Positions 25,937-34,841 of a stretch of DNA of 64,000 nucleotides are shown in pieces (position 1 is the stretch's first letter; the number at the start of each line of letters is the position of its first letter). The notes under the pieces are model-generated. The model searched no databases, was not told the origin of the DNA, and worked only from the letters and a program-made list of their open reading frames with translations. The translations under genes and the position numbers were made by a program. This stretch comes from Methylobacterium nonmethylotrophicum (lineage in GTDB: Bacteria; Pseudomonadota; Alphaproteobacteria; Rhizobiales; Beijerinckiaceae). The DNA lies in contig NZ_SRLB01000013.1 in the NCBI RefSeq assembly GCF_004745635.1, positions 176,408-240,407 on the forward strand, written 5' to 3'.

Positions 25937-27673
25937 TTAGCGCGGCAGGAGGTTCTCGCGGGCGAGATCGATCACCTCGTCGCCGCGCCCGTTGAGGACC
26001 GCACGCATCAGCCAGAGGCCGAAGCCCTTGACCTCCTTGGCGTCGATGGTCGGCGGCATCGACAGCTCGTGCTTGGCCGTCACCACGTCGAGGAGGGCCG
26101 GGCCGTCATGGGCGAGCATCTCGGCGACCGCGCCCGGCAGGTCGCCCGGATCCTCGACCCGGATCGCGTGGATCCCCATCGCGCGCGCCATCGCGGCGAA
26201 GTCGGGATTGACGAGGTCGGTCCCGGTCGTCAGGAAGCCGGACGCCTTCATCTCGAGCACGACGAAGCCGAGCGAGCCGTTGTTGTAGACGACGACCTTC
26301 ACCGGCAGCTTCATCTGCGTCAGCGTGACGAGATCGCCCATCAGCATCGTGAAGCCGCCGTCGCCCGAGAGCGAGATCACCTGGCGATCCGGATACGCGG
26401 CCTGAGCGCCGATGGCATGCGGGAGGGCATTCGCCATCGAGCCGTGGTTGAGCGACCCGGCGAGCCGGCGGCGGCCGTTCATCGTGATGTAGCGCGCCGC
26501 CCAGATCGTCGGCGTGCCGACGTCGAAAGTGAAGACGGCATCATCGCTCGCTGCGTCGCTGAGGACCTTGGTGAGGTATTGCGGGTGGATCGGCTTGCGA
26601 CCGGGCGCGCCCTTCGCCAGATCGTCGAGCCCGGCTCTCGCCCGGCGATACTGCGCGAGCGAATCGTCGAGATGCATCCGGTCGGTCTTGACCTCGATCT
26701 TCGGCAGGAGCGCCGCGATCGTGGCGCCGACATCGCCGACGAGGCCGAGATCGAGCTTCACACGCCGGCCGATATTCCCGGGGCGGATATCCACTTGAGC
26801 GATGCGGCACTGCGTCGGCAGGAACGGCTTATAGGGGAAGTCCGTGCCGAGCATCAGCAGTACGTCGCAGGCATGCATCGCCGCGTAGCCGGACGAGAAG
26901 CCGATGAAGCCGGTCATCCCGACATCGTAGGGGTTGTCGTACTCAACGTATTCCTTGCCGCCGTAGGCGTGGACGATCGGGCTTTTGAGCGCCTCGGCGA
27001 GCCCCAGGAGCGGCGCATGGGCGCCGGCGCAGCCGCGCCCACAGAAAAGCGTCACGCGCTCGGCCCCGTTCAGCAGTTCCGCGAGGGCGTCGAGGTCGCG
27101 TTCCCGAGGCACGACGACCGGGGCCGGCGGCAGCAGGCCCTCTCTCGGGGACGGAGCGCGGGCCGGTGCGGGCTCGAGCGCGATGTTGCCCGGAATCACC
27201 ACCACGGCAACGCCGCGCTCGCCCACGGCCGCCCGGATCGCGCTCTCCATGATGTAGGGCAGTTGCGCCGGGTCGGAGACCAGCTCGCAATAGACGCTGC
27301 ACTCCTTGAACAAGTTTTGCGGATGGGTCTCCTGGAAGTAGCTGCTGCCGATCTCCGACGTCGGGATGTGGGCCGCGATGGCGAGCACCGGGGTCCGCGT
27401 GCGCTGCGCATCGAACAGCCCGTTGATCAGGTGGAGGTTGCCCGGGCCGCAGGATCCGGCGCAAGCTGCCAGTCTGCCGGTGATCTGCGACTCGCCTGCC
27501 GCCGCGAAGGCGCCCACCTCCTCGTTGCGGACGTGGATCCACTCGACTGTCTCGCGTCGGCGGATGGAGTCGGTGAGGCCGTTCAGGCTGTCGCCCACGA
27601 CCCCGTAGATCCGCTCGATCCCTGCATATTCGAGGATGTCGATCATCAGATCAGCGACAGTCAGTCTAGCCAT
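25937..27673 (-). CDS. poxB: Pyruvate dehydrogenase (quinone)-type ThDP enzyme
   Basis: 578 residues from the ATG at 27673, with GGGAGA upstream; the 12 extra upstream codons are not conserved. The match to E. coli PoxB is strong along the length: RNEEVGAFAAAGESQ (catalytic Glu), SCGPGNLHLINGLFDAQR, IPTSEIGSSYFQETHPQ, EYVEYDNPYDVGMTG, and the ThDP motif from GDGG to YNN. The tail MRAVLNGRGDEVIDLAREN corresponds to the amphipathic helix by which PoxB docks on the membrane. It decarboxylates pyruvate to acetate and delivers electrons to ubiquinone. It heads a run of minus-strand genes followed by cydA and cydB. Confidence 0.92.
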   Translation of the reverse strand: MARLTVADLMIDILEYAGIERIYGVVGDSLNGLTDSIRRRETVEWIHVRNEEVGAFAAAGESQITGRLAACAGSCGPGNLHLINGLFDAQRTRTPVLAIAAHIPTSEIGSSYFQETHPQNLFKECSVYCELVSDPAQLPYIMESAIRAAVGERGVAVVVIPGNIALEPAPARAPSPREGLLPPAPVVVPRERDLDALAELLNGAERVTLFCGRGCAGAHAPLLGLAEALKSPIVHAYGGKEYVEYDNPYDVGMTGFIGFSSGYAAMHACDVLLMLGTDFPYKPFLPTQCRIAQVDIRPGNIGRRVKLDLGLVGDVGATIAALLPKIEVKTDRMHLDDSLAQYRRARAGLDDLAKGAPGRKPIHPQYLTKVLSDAASDDAVFTFDVGTPTIWAARYITMNGRRRLAGSLNHGSMANALPHAIGAQAAYPDRQVISLSGDGGFTMLMGDLVTLTQMKLPVKVVVYNNGSLGFVVLEMKASGFLTTGTDLVNPDFAAMARAMGIHAIRVEDPGDLPGAVAEMLAHDGPALLDVVTAKHELSMPPTIDAKEVKGFGLWLMRAVLNGRGDEVIDLARENLLPR

Positions 27674-28884
27674 GATATTTCTCCCAGGACGCGAGCTAAT
27701 CCGGAGCACCGTCGCAGCTGGCGGCGTGTCCGGGCTGTCTCTTCGCGTTGTCGGCCAGAGAGAATGCTATGGGCGATCCGACCTTGAGGCGATCAACCAC
27801 GAGGAAGGCTGGACCATAAGGTGGTTCAGCTGGAACAAACGTTTGTATGATGGCGCCGGCCCATCGTTGCTGCGCGCGCGTCCGGCTCGCACGAGTGCCC
27901 GCTCGAGATGTGGCCGGATCTCTGCGTGTTGCCCGGGATATCACAGATCATTGGCGTCGCAGTTCGGCTCATGACGCGCTCGAGGACGCCGAACCACAGC
28001 TTGAGATCTTTTGCGGACATTGGTGGATAGTCGCTCGAACGTCCGCTTGGGGTCAGGTGTTAGCATTGGCGTAGCTGATTGCTCAGGTCCCCTCCCGTGC
28101 CCCGCTGATTTTGGGCCGCCGCAGCCCTGTGGGGAGAGGTGGCAGTATCGCCATAGTGTAATGGAATGGGGTGGCTTACTGCACAACCATGAACGCCCGG
28201 GGTCCCGCCACCATCCCTGCGATGCGTATTTTTCGTCTGAATAATATGCATAATTTGATGACCCTATGTATGATAGTTGCTTGTTTTGGATTTTTCCATC
28301 TTCAGATAAAAAATCACAATAAAGATTACAGCTGAATAAAATCGACGATACTATAATTATGATGGAAATCTATCTCGAATCCATGGAAATTTCTGATTAT
28401 GCGAACGAGAGACGCTTGGGTCGTTTAATGCGTTGGGAGGCCCGTCGCGGGCGTCAATAGGCGCGCGCTCGTTAGCTCGCGCATTGTCGTCGCTCACCGA
28501 CAAGACCGTTTCAGTATCCTGCCAGTGGCTCAGCGCCGCACCTCGCGCGATCGCGCGCTACGCAAGCCGCGACTCACCGGTACCAATCTGCCCTCGAGAA
28601 GCATGGCCCCGTCCTATAACGTGAGGCACTGCAGGAGCACGCCGTGACGAAGTCGTCCATGACCGAAGGCCTCGAGACCGATAGGTCGCGCTCGTTCGTC
28701 ATCCAGCGAGCAGCCGGCAACGGCAGTGCCCGCTTCCTCTCGGAACCAGCTTGCCTGAATCCCACCGGCGAGACCTTGGCCACTCGAGGTGATCTGGTGG
28801 GCTATTCGGACCGTACCCGCCATCGAACCAACGTCGTATGGCCGGCGTGCTCAGTCCTGTTCAGTTAGGGGCGCGGAGGGTGAG
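27674..28884. other. 1.2-kb gene-poor region with an AT-rich patch
   Basis: No reading frame here shows a recognisable domain. Bases about 28230-28400 are strikingly AT-rich against the rest of the window, with many A/T runs, and look like foreign or decayed DNA. The short frames on both strands (for example 28644-28868 plus) lack ribosome-binding sites or similarity that I can see. The poxB promoter should be near 27680-27850. No tRNA-like fold was found. Confidence 0.45.
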
Positions 28885-30165
28885 ATGCCAGGACGGAAGT
28901 ATCAGCCGCGGCGGATAGCGGCCTGGCTCCTCAACCTGCTCGCCCGCCCTGCGCGTCGGGCGCAAGGACGGCAGGGCGTAGCCGTCGAAGCTTACCGAGG
29001 CTACGGCTCGGCCGAGGAGATCTTCCTGATCGGCCGTGTCTTCAGGCAAGCTCGCGCCGAGCGCGACGCGGCTCCCGATGACCTGCGTGCGCATCTGCGC
29101 GACATCGGCCGACGGATCCGACGGCGGCGCATGCCTGGGATCGGCGTGACGGCGCGGTACGACGGCACCGCCCTTCGCACCGCGACCGATGCGGACGGCT
29201 ACTTCCGCATTCACCTGTACCCGCACTCGCCTTCCGGAGGCGGGGGCGCGTGGCGCCCAGTCGCGATCACCCTGGACACCAGCCCGCCGGTCGAGGCTCG
29301 GGGCGAGGTCTACATCCCGCCGGACGGCTGTCGCTACGTGGTAATCAGCGACATCGACGACACCGTGATGCACACGGGCGTCGCCAACAAGCTGAAGATG
29401 CTGTGGCGACTGTTCGTCGCCGATGCGGCGGACCGCGTAGCCTTCCCGGGTGCGGCTTCCCTTTACCGCGCGCTCCACGCCGGCACGGGCGGCGGAGAGC
29501 AGAACCCGATGCTCTACGTGTCGCGTGCGCCCTGGGGCATCTACGACATGCTCTCGGAGTTCTTCCACCTGCACGGCATCCCGGTCGGGCCGGTTCTGTT
29601 CCTGCGCGAATGGGGCGTGTCGTGGCGTCATCCCCTGCCCCGCCGGGCCGAGGCGCACAAGGGCGAGCTGATCCGCCACATGCTGGCGCTCTACCGTGAT
29701 CTCCCGTTCGTGCTGATCGGTGACAGCGGGCAGCACGACCCGGAGGTCTATGCTGGGATCGTGGAGGAGAACCCCGGGCGGGTGCTGGCGGTCTACATCC
29801 GCAACGTGTCGCGCACGCCGGGCCGCTTGGCCGAGGTCGAGGCGCTGGCGCTCAACGTCGCAGCGGCAGGAAGCAGCCTCGTGCTGGCCGCCGACAGCCG
29901 CGCCATCGCCGCGCACGCGGCGAGCCTCGGCCTGATCGCCGCTGAGGCTGTCGAGGAGGTCGCCTCCGAGAACGCAGGGGCCGGGGGCGGCGTGGGACGA
30001 TCCCGATCTCACCGGATCACGCGGGCGACGCCGGAGGCGACGGCTGCGGCAGTCGAGGGCGGCGCCTTGGGCGAAGCCATGAAAGAGGCGGTGGGCGATC
30101 CGCCAAACGTCATCGTTGAGCCGGCCCAGCACGGTCGTGCCCGCCCTACCCACACCCAGACCTGA
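28885..30165 (+). CDS. APP1-domain (DUF2183) phosphatase, HAD-like
   Basis: 426 residues from the ATG at 28885, which follows a GGAGG sequence. The in-frame upstream extension is not conserved. An N-terminal beta-domain (about residues 30-145) precedes the catalytic domain opening with SDIDDTVMHTG; D156 and D158 form the DxDxT nucleophile pair of the APP1/phosphatidate-phosphatase HAD family. Further family motifs are VSRAPWGIYDML, HKGELIRHML and LIGDSGQHDPEVY, the latter carrying the metal-binding Asp. Yeast App1 acts on phosphatidate; bacterial relatives are largely untested. The last ~70 residues are low-complexity Ala/Gly/Glu. An ISL3 remnant begins 165 bases downstream. Confidence 0.88.
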   Translation: MPGRKYQPRRIAAWLLNLLARPARRAQGRQGVAVEAYRGYGSAEEIFLIGRVFRQARAERDAAPDDLRAHLRDIGRRIRRRRMPGIGVTARYDGTALRTATDADGYFRIHLYPHSPSGGGGAWRPVAITLDTSPPVEARGEVYIPPDGCRYVVISDIDDTVMHTGVANKLKMLWRLFVADAADRVAFPGAASLYRALHAGTGGGEQNPMLYVSRAPWGIYDMLSEFFHLHGIPVGPVLFLREWGVSWRHPLPRRAEAHKGELIRHMLALYRDLPFVLIGDSGQHDPEVYAGIVEENPGRVLAVYIRNVSRTPGRLAEVEALALNVAAAGSSLVLAADSRAIAAHAASLGLIAAEAVEEVASENAGAGGGVGRSRSHRITRATPEATAAAVEGGALGEAMKEAVGDPPNVIVEPAQHGRARPTHTQT

Positions 30166-30329
30166 TGGGGGGACGAAGGGGCGGCCTCCCAGCCCTAACC
30201 AGGTCCGGGAGGCGGCTTTACGCGGGATAGCGCGGACCGCCAGCTAGAACTCGCGGCCGACCGCAGCGTTTTCACAACCGTGATGAGGCGTGGAATAAGG
30301 GGTCTGATGCACTCTCGGTGCAGACCAGT

Positions 30330-30638
30330 TCAAATCGCACCAAACAGCCGAGCTTCAAGCAGGTCAAGACTGCGACGGCCGAACATCTGCGATTTCGCCA
30401 GCTTCAAGCGGGTGATCTGGATTTCGGTCTGGCGGTTCGACCACGGCTCCGTCAGCGCCGCAACGACAGCAGATTTGTCCTTCACGAGGCGTGCCGCGAA
30501 GGATCCCAGCAGGCTGGCACCCGCCTTCTCACTCCAGCCATCGATGTCAGCGCGACGTCGCTCCCGAACGATACCCAAAGACAAGGACATGCAGGGCCTC
30601 TCCAGCGCCGTCCGCATCGCTCCGCACGAATCTGCCAC
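30330..30638 (-). pseudogene. ISL3-family transposase, C-terminal remnant
   Basis: Only the end of an ISL3 transposase is present. PWSNRQTEIQITRLKLAKSQ followed by GRRSLDLLEARL matches the block around the catalytic Glu of the DDE domain. The usual SNGQ-EGQ Gly residues have been replaced, so this copy is degenerate as well as truncated. Just beyond its stop, around 30298-30325, GGGGTCTGATGCAC with a nearby GGTGCAGACC looks like a decayed IS end. The 295 bases on the other side, up to the 2Fe-2S gene, contain an AT-rich stretch near 30650-30700 and no gene. Confidence 0.8.
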
Positions 30639-30933
30639 TCCATCCGAGATCTAATTAATTATTGATTATCTGCGTGATATTATTAGAAAAACTCCGATTT
30701 AGCTCGACGTCGCGGCAATGTGCGCATCGTCCAGCCAAACAGCAGCCCTCCCTCACGACGTCCTTACCCACGGGGTTGGGCGCGGTGCACGAGGCGCCTG
30801 ACCGTGTCGACGATCAGTGTCCGCGCATCGGTTGCGACGCGCATTTCGGCCAGGAGGCCCTGAGGGCGCCGGTGTCGATGGGTCGAGGCAGCAGCGCTTC
30901 GGCCCGGCACGCGTGGCGTCCATGCAGGGGCGC

Positions 30934-31311
30934 TCACCGCGTCGGCGTCCGAGGGGGCACACACCCGAGGGTCTTCAGCGCGTGATCGAGCCGCTCATCG
31001 GGCGGACCGATCTCGGTCACGAGGTCGCGCAGGTGCACCTTGTTGGGCAGCGGCTGCAGGACCATCTCGCGTGGCTCAAGCCGGGCCGTACAGGCATACG
31101 CGACCTTGCCGTCGACGAGGATCATGCACTCCTTGCAGGTGTTGGCGCTGATGCAGGAGTGCCGGACGCTCAAGGTTGGGTCGAGCGCTTGACGCACGAA
31201 CCGCAGGCCGTCGAGCACCGACTGGCCGGGTGTGTAGGGCACGACGTAGCGGATGGAGGGGGCGTCGGCGCCAGGCCCGCGCCGAACGATCAGGATTGCG
31301 GTGATGGTCAA
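30934..31311 (-). CDS. Stand-alone 2Fe-2S protein (SdhB/FrdB N-terminal-domain-like)
   Basis: 125 residues, read from a TTG that overlaps the flavoprotein stop (TTGA). The domain is a plant-type ferredoxin fold like the N-terminal half of succinate dehydrogenase or fumarate reductase subunit B. Cys residues are spaced C-x5-C-x2-C-x11-C (CISANTCKECM ... AYACTA), enough for one [2Fe-2S] cluster. The normal C-terminal domain with [4Fe-4S] and [3Fe-4S] clusters is absent, and the protein ends about 45 residues after the last Cys. Coupled translation with the flavoprotein implies a two-subunit soluble enzyme. A truncated SdhB is the alternative, but the tail is not obviously broken. Confidence 0.75.
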   Translation of the reverse strand: MTITAILIVRRGPGADAPSIRYVVPYTPGQSVLDGLRFVRQALDPTLSVRHSCISANTCKECMILVDGKVAYACTARLEPREMVLQPLPNKVHLRDLVTEIGPPDERLDHALKTLGCVPPRTPTR

Positions 31312-33011
31312 CCGTGCGCTCCCTGCAGGGCCGGCCTGCCCACCACAGGAGCGCGGCCGAGCGCAAGGTCTCCGCCGGTGAGCGCGATCGTCTGGTGCAG
31401 CGTCCAGTCCTCGTCCGTCTCCGGATGATCGTCGCGCTGATGAGCGCCCCGGCTCTCGCGACGAGCGAGGGCTGCGCGGGCAACGGTCTCCGCGACGAGC
31501 AGCATCCCGCGCAAGTCGAACCAGTCCAGCCGGGCCTGTGCGTAGGGGCCGGGCGCGCCGGGCGGTCCGTCGCCGAGCGCCCCCTTCAGTTCGTCGATGG
31601 CCTCGAGCGCCAGCACGAGCCCGGCCCTGGTTCGGAAGGGGCCGACATGGGTCGTCATGACGGTCTGGAGAGCAGCGATCGCGCTCGCTGCGTTGCCTTT
31701 GCTGTGGGACGCGGTCGAGATCAGCGCGACGGCGTCGGGACGGCCCGCCGGCGGCCTAGCGCCCATGCTCCCGGCTCGCCGCGCGGCCGCCTCGCCAGCC
31801 CGGCGACCGAAAACCAGCGCCTCCGTGATCGCATTGCCGGAGAGGCGGTTGGCGCCGTTCGCTCCAGCCACGACCTCGCCGGCCGCGAACAGGTTTGGTA
31901 CCCGCGTCTCGAGCGCAGCATCCACCCGGATCCCGCCCATGTGGTAGTGCGCGATCGGTGCGACTTCGACCGGCATGGTCGTGAGGTCGATCCCGTTGTC
32001 GGCGAGACGGTCGATGACCGGGCCGAAGGCGGCCCGGAGCGCGTCGGCACCGACATGCTGGAACGACAGGAAGGCGCCGCCCGACGGAGATCCACGGCCC
32101 GCCTTGACCTCGCTCAGGATAGCGTGGGTCGCCCGGTCGCGCGGCGCATTGTAGTGCCCCTGCTCCTCGTGGCCGTAATCGCCCATGAATTCGCGGCCTG
32201 CCGCGTTCAGCAGCCGGCCGCCGAGCTTGTAGCGGAACGGGTCCCACATGATCGGATCCATGCCGACCAGCCGGGGCGCCAGGTGTCCGATCGGGAAGAA
32301 CTGGACGAACTCCATGTCCATCAGCTCGGCGCCGGCCCGTAGCGCGAGAGAGTGGCCGTCTCCGCCCATGTTGGCAGAGGCCGAGTTGCGCTGGTAGAGC
32401 CGGGTCAAACCGCCGGTCGCGAGCACGATGGCGCTGGCCTCGATCACGACCGGCCGCCCGTCGGCGAGCGAGAAGCCAGCCGCTCCGACGGCTGCTCCGT
32501 CGTGCAGGACGAGGTCGGCGATGCACAGGTCGCCGATCCGCGTCACGCGGGGCTGGCGGATCACCTGAGCTCGCAGCGTCTTGGCAACGGCCGGACCTGT
32601 CGAGAGGAAGTCCACGTAGACGCAGCGCGGCCGGTCGTGCCCTGGCGCCTGTGCCTGCCGGATGGCACCGTCGGGACGACGGGCCCAGCCGACCCGCCAC
32701 CCGTCCAGGCGCCGTATCTCGTCGGGGCCCTGCTCGCAGACCAGGCGTGCGAGATCGGCGTCGCACAGGCCGCGCCCCGCCGTCAGCGTGTCGGCGAGGT
32801 GGTGCTCCCAGTGGTCGGGCTGCTCCTCACCGAGCGCGGCCGCCACGGTCATCTGCGCCATGATGGTGGCACCGCTGCGTCCGATCAGGCTCCGGTCCGC
32901 CAGGATGACGCCCGCACCCACCGACGCGGCAGCAAGAGCTGCCGACAGGCCGGCCGCCCCGGTCCCGATCACCAGGACATCGGTCGCGAGGGTCACGGTG
33001 TCGAGGGACAT
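31308..33011 (-). CDS. FAD-dependent fumarate-reductase/succinate-dehydrogenase-like flavoprotein
   Basis: 567 residues from the ATG at 33011 with AGGAGA upstream. A Rossmann GTGAAG (residues 16-21) binds FAD. ATGGLTRLYQRNSASANMGGDG, HYHMGGIRVDA, and the late GANGANRLSGNAITEALVFGRRAG complete the FAD and capping domains of the SdhA/FrdA/AprA/NadB superfamily. The position that carries the covalent His-FAD link in SdhA reads RSGATIMAQM, without His, so FAD is probably non-covalent. There is no signal peptide and no gene for a membrane anchor. With the 2Fe-2S partner it should be a cytoplasmic dicarboxylate or related oxidoreductase; its substrate is unknown. Confidence 0.85.
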   Translation of the reverse strand: MSLDTVTLATDVLVIGTGAAGLSAALAAASVGAGVILADRSLIGRSGATIMAQMTVAAALGEEQPDHWEHHLADTLTAGRGLCDADLARLVCEQGPDEIRRLDGWRVGWARRPDGAIRQAQAPGHDRPRCVYVDFLSTGPAVAKTLRAQVIRQPRVTRIGDLCIADLVLHDGAAVGAAGFSLADGRPVVIEASAIVLATGGLTRLYQRNSASANMGGDGHSLALRAGAELMDMEFVQFFPIGHLAPRLVGMDPIMWDPFRYKLGGRLLNAAGREFMGDYGHEEQGHYNAPRDRATHAILSEVKAGRGSPSGGAFLSFQHVGADALRAAFGPVIDRLADNGIDLTTMPVEVAPIAHYHMGGIRVDAALETRVPNLFAAGEVVAGANGANRLSGNAITEALVFGRRAGEAAARRAGSMGARPPAGRPDAVALISTASHSKGNAASAIAALQTVMTTHVGPFRTRAGLVLALEAIDELKGALGDGPPGAPGPYAQARLDWFDLRGMLLVAETVARAALARRESRGAHQRDDHPETDEDWTLHQTIALTGGDLALGRAPVVGRPALQGAHG

Positions 33012-33360
33012 TTGGTCTCCTTCGTCCAGGCCCCAGCACGGATGCGGCCGCGGCAAAGCGGCCGGGCGTCTCTTGCACGGGCCGGGCCACAGGCCCGCGA
33101 CCACGCGCAACGGCGTGGCGAGCCGTCGGAATGTTCCGTTTCACAGGACAGAGTCAATCCAGAGAGACTAACAAAATTCCTACCAGCCAAGGGGCAAGTG
33201 AGATTTGATCGGCGGCAACTTGTCAAAACATAATCTCTAGCTACCAGACTAGACGTACAAACTATCAATCTGCCTGATCATTGTTTTTTCAATTATCTCG
33301 GCGCGCACATGACCGACAACACACGGGCCGCGGTGATCGTTGTAATGAACGCCACTCGAC
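33012..33360. other. AT-richer intergenic region
   Basis: 349 bases upstream of the flavoprotein gene and before an Old-Yellow-Enzyme fragment. Bases about 33150-33300 are AT-rich with several T runs and probably contain the flavoprotein promoter. No gene is supported. Confidence 0.45.
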
Positions 33361-33591
33361 CGAGGCGCCGCAGTTCGTTGCAGACCGAGCATCTGTGGCG
33401 CGGAGGCGGCTTTGGCCGCGGGCCCTGTCGGTGCGGTGGCGTTCGGGTGGCTGTCCTTCTCGAACCCGGACTTGCCGGAACGACTGCGGCTCGGCGCCCC
33501 GCGCACACCCTACAGCCAACGGACCTTCTACGGCGGGGAGGCCGAGCGCTACACCGATTATCCGACGCTCGCGGAGGCGGCGGCCGAGTGA
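33361..33591 (+). pseudogene. Old Yellow Enzyme (NemA-like) alkene reductase, C-terminal fragment
   Basis: Reading the frame that ends at the TGA 33589-33591 gives AFGWLSFSNPDLPERLRLGA, then an FYGGEAERYTDYP segment. This is the closing part of flavin-dependent alkene reductases of the OYE/NemA family, including the FxxNPDLxERLRxGxP phosphate-site region. Only ~65 residues of a ~360-residue protein remain, and the frame upstream of about 33400 has no similarity and no start. It is therefore a decayed 3' end, probably left by a deletion or insertion in the AT-rich junction. Confidence 0.72.
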
Positions 33592-33725
33592 TCCTGATCC
33601 GGCTCGGCGAGCCGCCGGCCACGCGCCGGGTCGCTCCGCCTCGCCCGGAGGGCGTGCGCCGCGCTGGAAGCCCCCGCGCCGGGCGCCTCCCTATCGCCCT
33701 GGATCGGGACCGACGTCCGGCGAGA

Positions 33726-34685
33726 TCACGAGCCGGACCGCGCCGTCTCGAGGTCGGCAGCGGAGGGGTCCGCGGCATGCACGGCGAGGAGGATGTCCTT
33801 CATCAGATGGCCGGCGCGGGACAGGGGGCGGGCTACGCCGTGGATGAGGGAGAAATCGGATCCGTAGATCCATTCCTCGGATCGCGGCACCTCGACCAGC
33901 GGCTTGCTCGGCGAGAGGGAGCGGGCGAGGTGCGTCGGCAGGAAGCCGATGCAGTTGCCCGCGGCCAGGAGCGTCGCGACGGCTTCGAGGCCTGAGGCCA
34001 CGACGCAGCGCTCCGCACCGAGCCGGTTGGCCAGGGCGAGGCTGTGCCGGTCGCGGTCGCGCGTCACGACGGCGTAGCCGCGCCCGACGAGCTCGGCGGC
34101 ATCGGCCTCGGGATCGGCGGGGGCCGCGGTGTAGAGCTTGGCCTCCTCGATGAACAACCAATGCGTTTCCAGACGCGGATCGGCCACCGAGGGACCGCCG
34201 ATCGCCAGGTGGAGATGTCGCGTCAAAAGATCGGCGGCCAGATCCACGGGGGGCCGCACCGAGATATGCAGATGGACGGCGGGCGCCCGCAGGCGGAATT
34301 GCCGGATCGCCTCCGCGATCTTCGCATCCGAGTTCGTGAGGCAATTATCCGCAAGCCCGAGGGCGAGCTGGCCGACCACGACGTCATGCGTGCTGTTCAG
34401 CTGGTCGCGGACCTGATCGAGGGTGTCGCAAGCGGTAATCGCCGCCTGCAGGGCGGTCCGGCCCAGCTCGGTCAGCTCGAACCCGGCCGGGCCGCGCAAG
34501 CACAGCGCCCCGCCGAGGCGAGTCTCCAACGTCTGGACGTGACGGCTGATCGTCGACCGCTCCATCCGCAGCCGCGCCTCAGCCGCACTCAGACCACCGG
34601 ATTCGGCGACGGCGCGAAAGATGCGCAGCAGACGCAGATCGGCCTCCGTGATCTCGGAGACCAGCGCACCTTTCCTTGCCGCCAT
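33726..34685 (-). CDS. LysR-family transcriptional regulator, divergent from the ureohydrolase operon
   Basis: 319 residues from the ATG at 34685; 17 upstream in-frame codons are less likely. The N-terminal winged helix-turn-helix (about residues 10-70, LRIFRAVAESGGLSAAEARL and STISRHVQTLETRLGGALC) is typical, followed by a periplasmic-binding-like effector domain. The gene is transcribed away from the agmatinase-like gene across a 156-base gap. That is the usual layout for a LysR activator of the neighbouring operon, as with GbuR/gbuA in pseudomonads. The effector would then be the guanidino or amidino substrate (inference). Confidence 0.9.
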   Translation of the reverse strand: MAARKGALVSEITEADLRLLRIFRAVAESGGLSAAEARLRMERSTISRHVQTLETRLGGALCLRGPAGFELTELGRTALQAAITACDTLDQVRDQLNSTHDVVVGQLALGLADNCLTNSDAKIAEAIRQFRLRAPAVHLHISVRPPVDLAADLLTRHLHLAIGGPSVADPRLETHWLFIEEAKLYTAAPADPEADAAELVGRGYAVVTRDRDRHSLALANRLGAERCVVASGLEAVATLLAAGNCIGFLPTHLARSLSPSKPLVEVPRSEEWIYGSDFSLIHGVARPLSRAGHLMKDILLAVHAADPSAADLETARSGS

Positions 34686-34776
34686 GTTGCATTCCCTACA
34701 ACCGAGGTTTCGATCTTTGCGCCTATTCCGAAGCATGTCATGGCGCTACACTCGTATCTTGCTGAACAGATGTGCA

Positions 34777-34790
34777 TTTCAGTGCTGAAA
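34777..34790. promoter_or_regulatory. Candidate LysR binding site
   Basis: TTTCAG-TG-CTGAAA, a perfect 6-bp inverted repeat, sits 51 bases before the agmatinase-like start and 91 bases before the divergent LysR start. The surrounding bases add weaker symmetry (TGC ... GCA). The position suits a regulator of the divergent pair. Confidence 0.4.
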
Positions 34791-34841
34791 AAGCATTCAG
34801 TGGGCACAAAACTTTGGCCGCAGATCTAGCAAAGGGCGCCG

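Noticed and set aside
27784..27796. FNR/FixK-like box upstream of poxB-cydAB
   Set aside because: TTGA and TCAA half-sites are separated by five bases, but the Fnr/FixK site needs six; the spacing is wrong.
28100..28200. Possible tRNA-like or riboswitch-like hairpin
   Set aside because: No cloverleaf, T-loop consensus or CCA end could be folded by eye; the sequence is merely GC-rich with short repeats.
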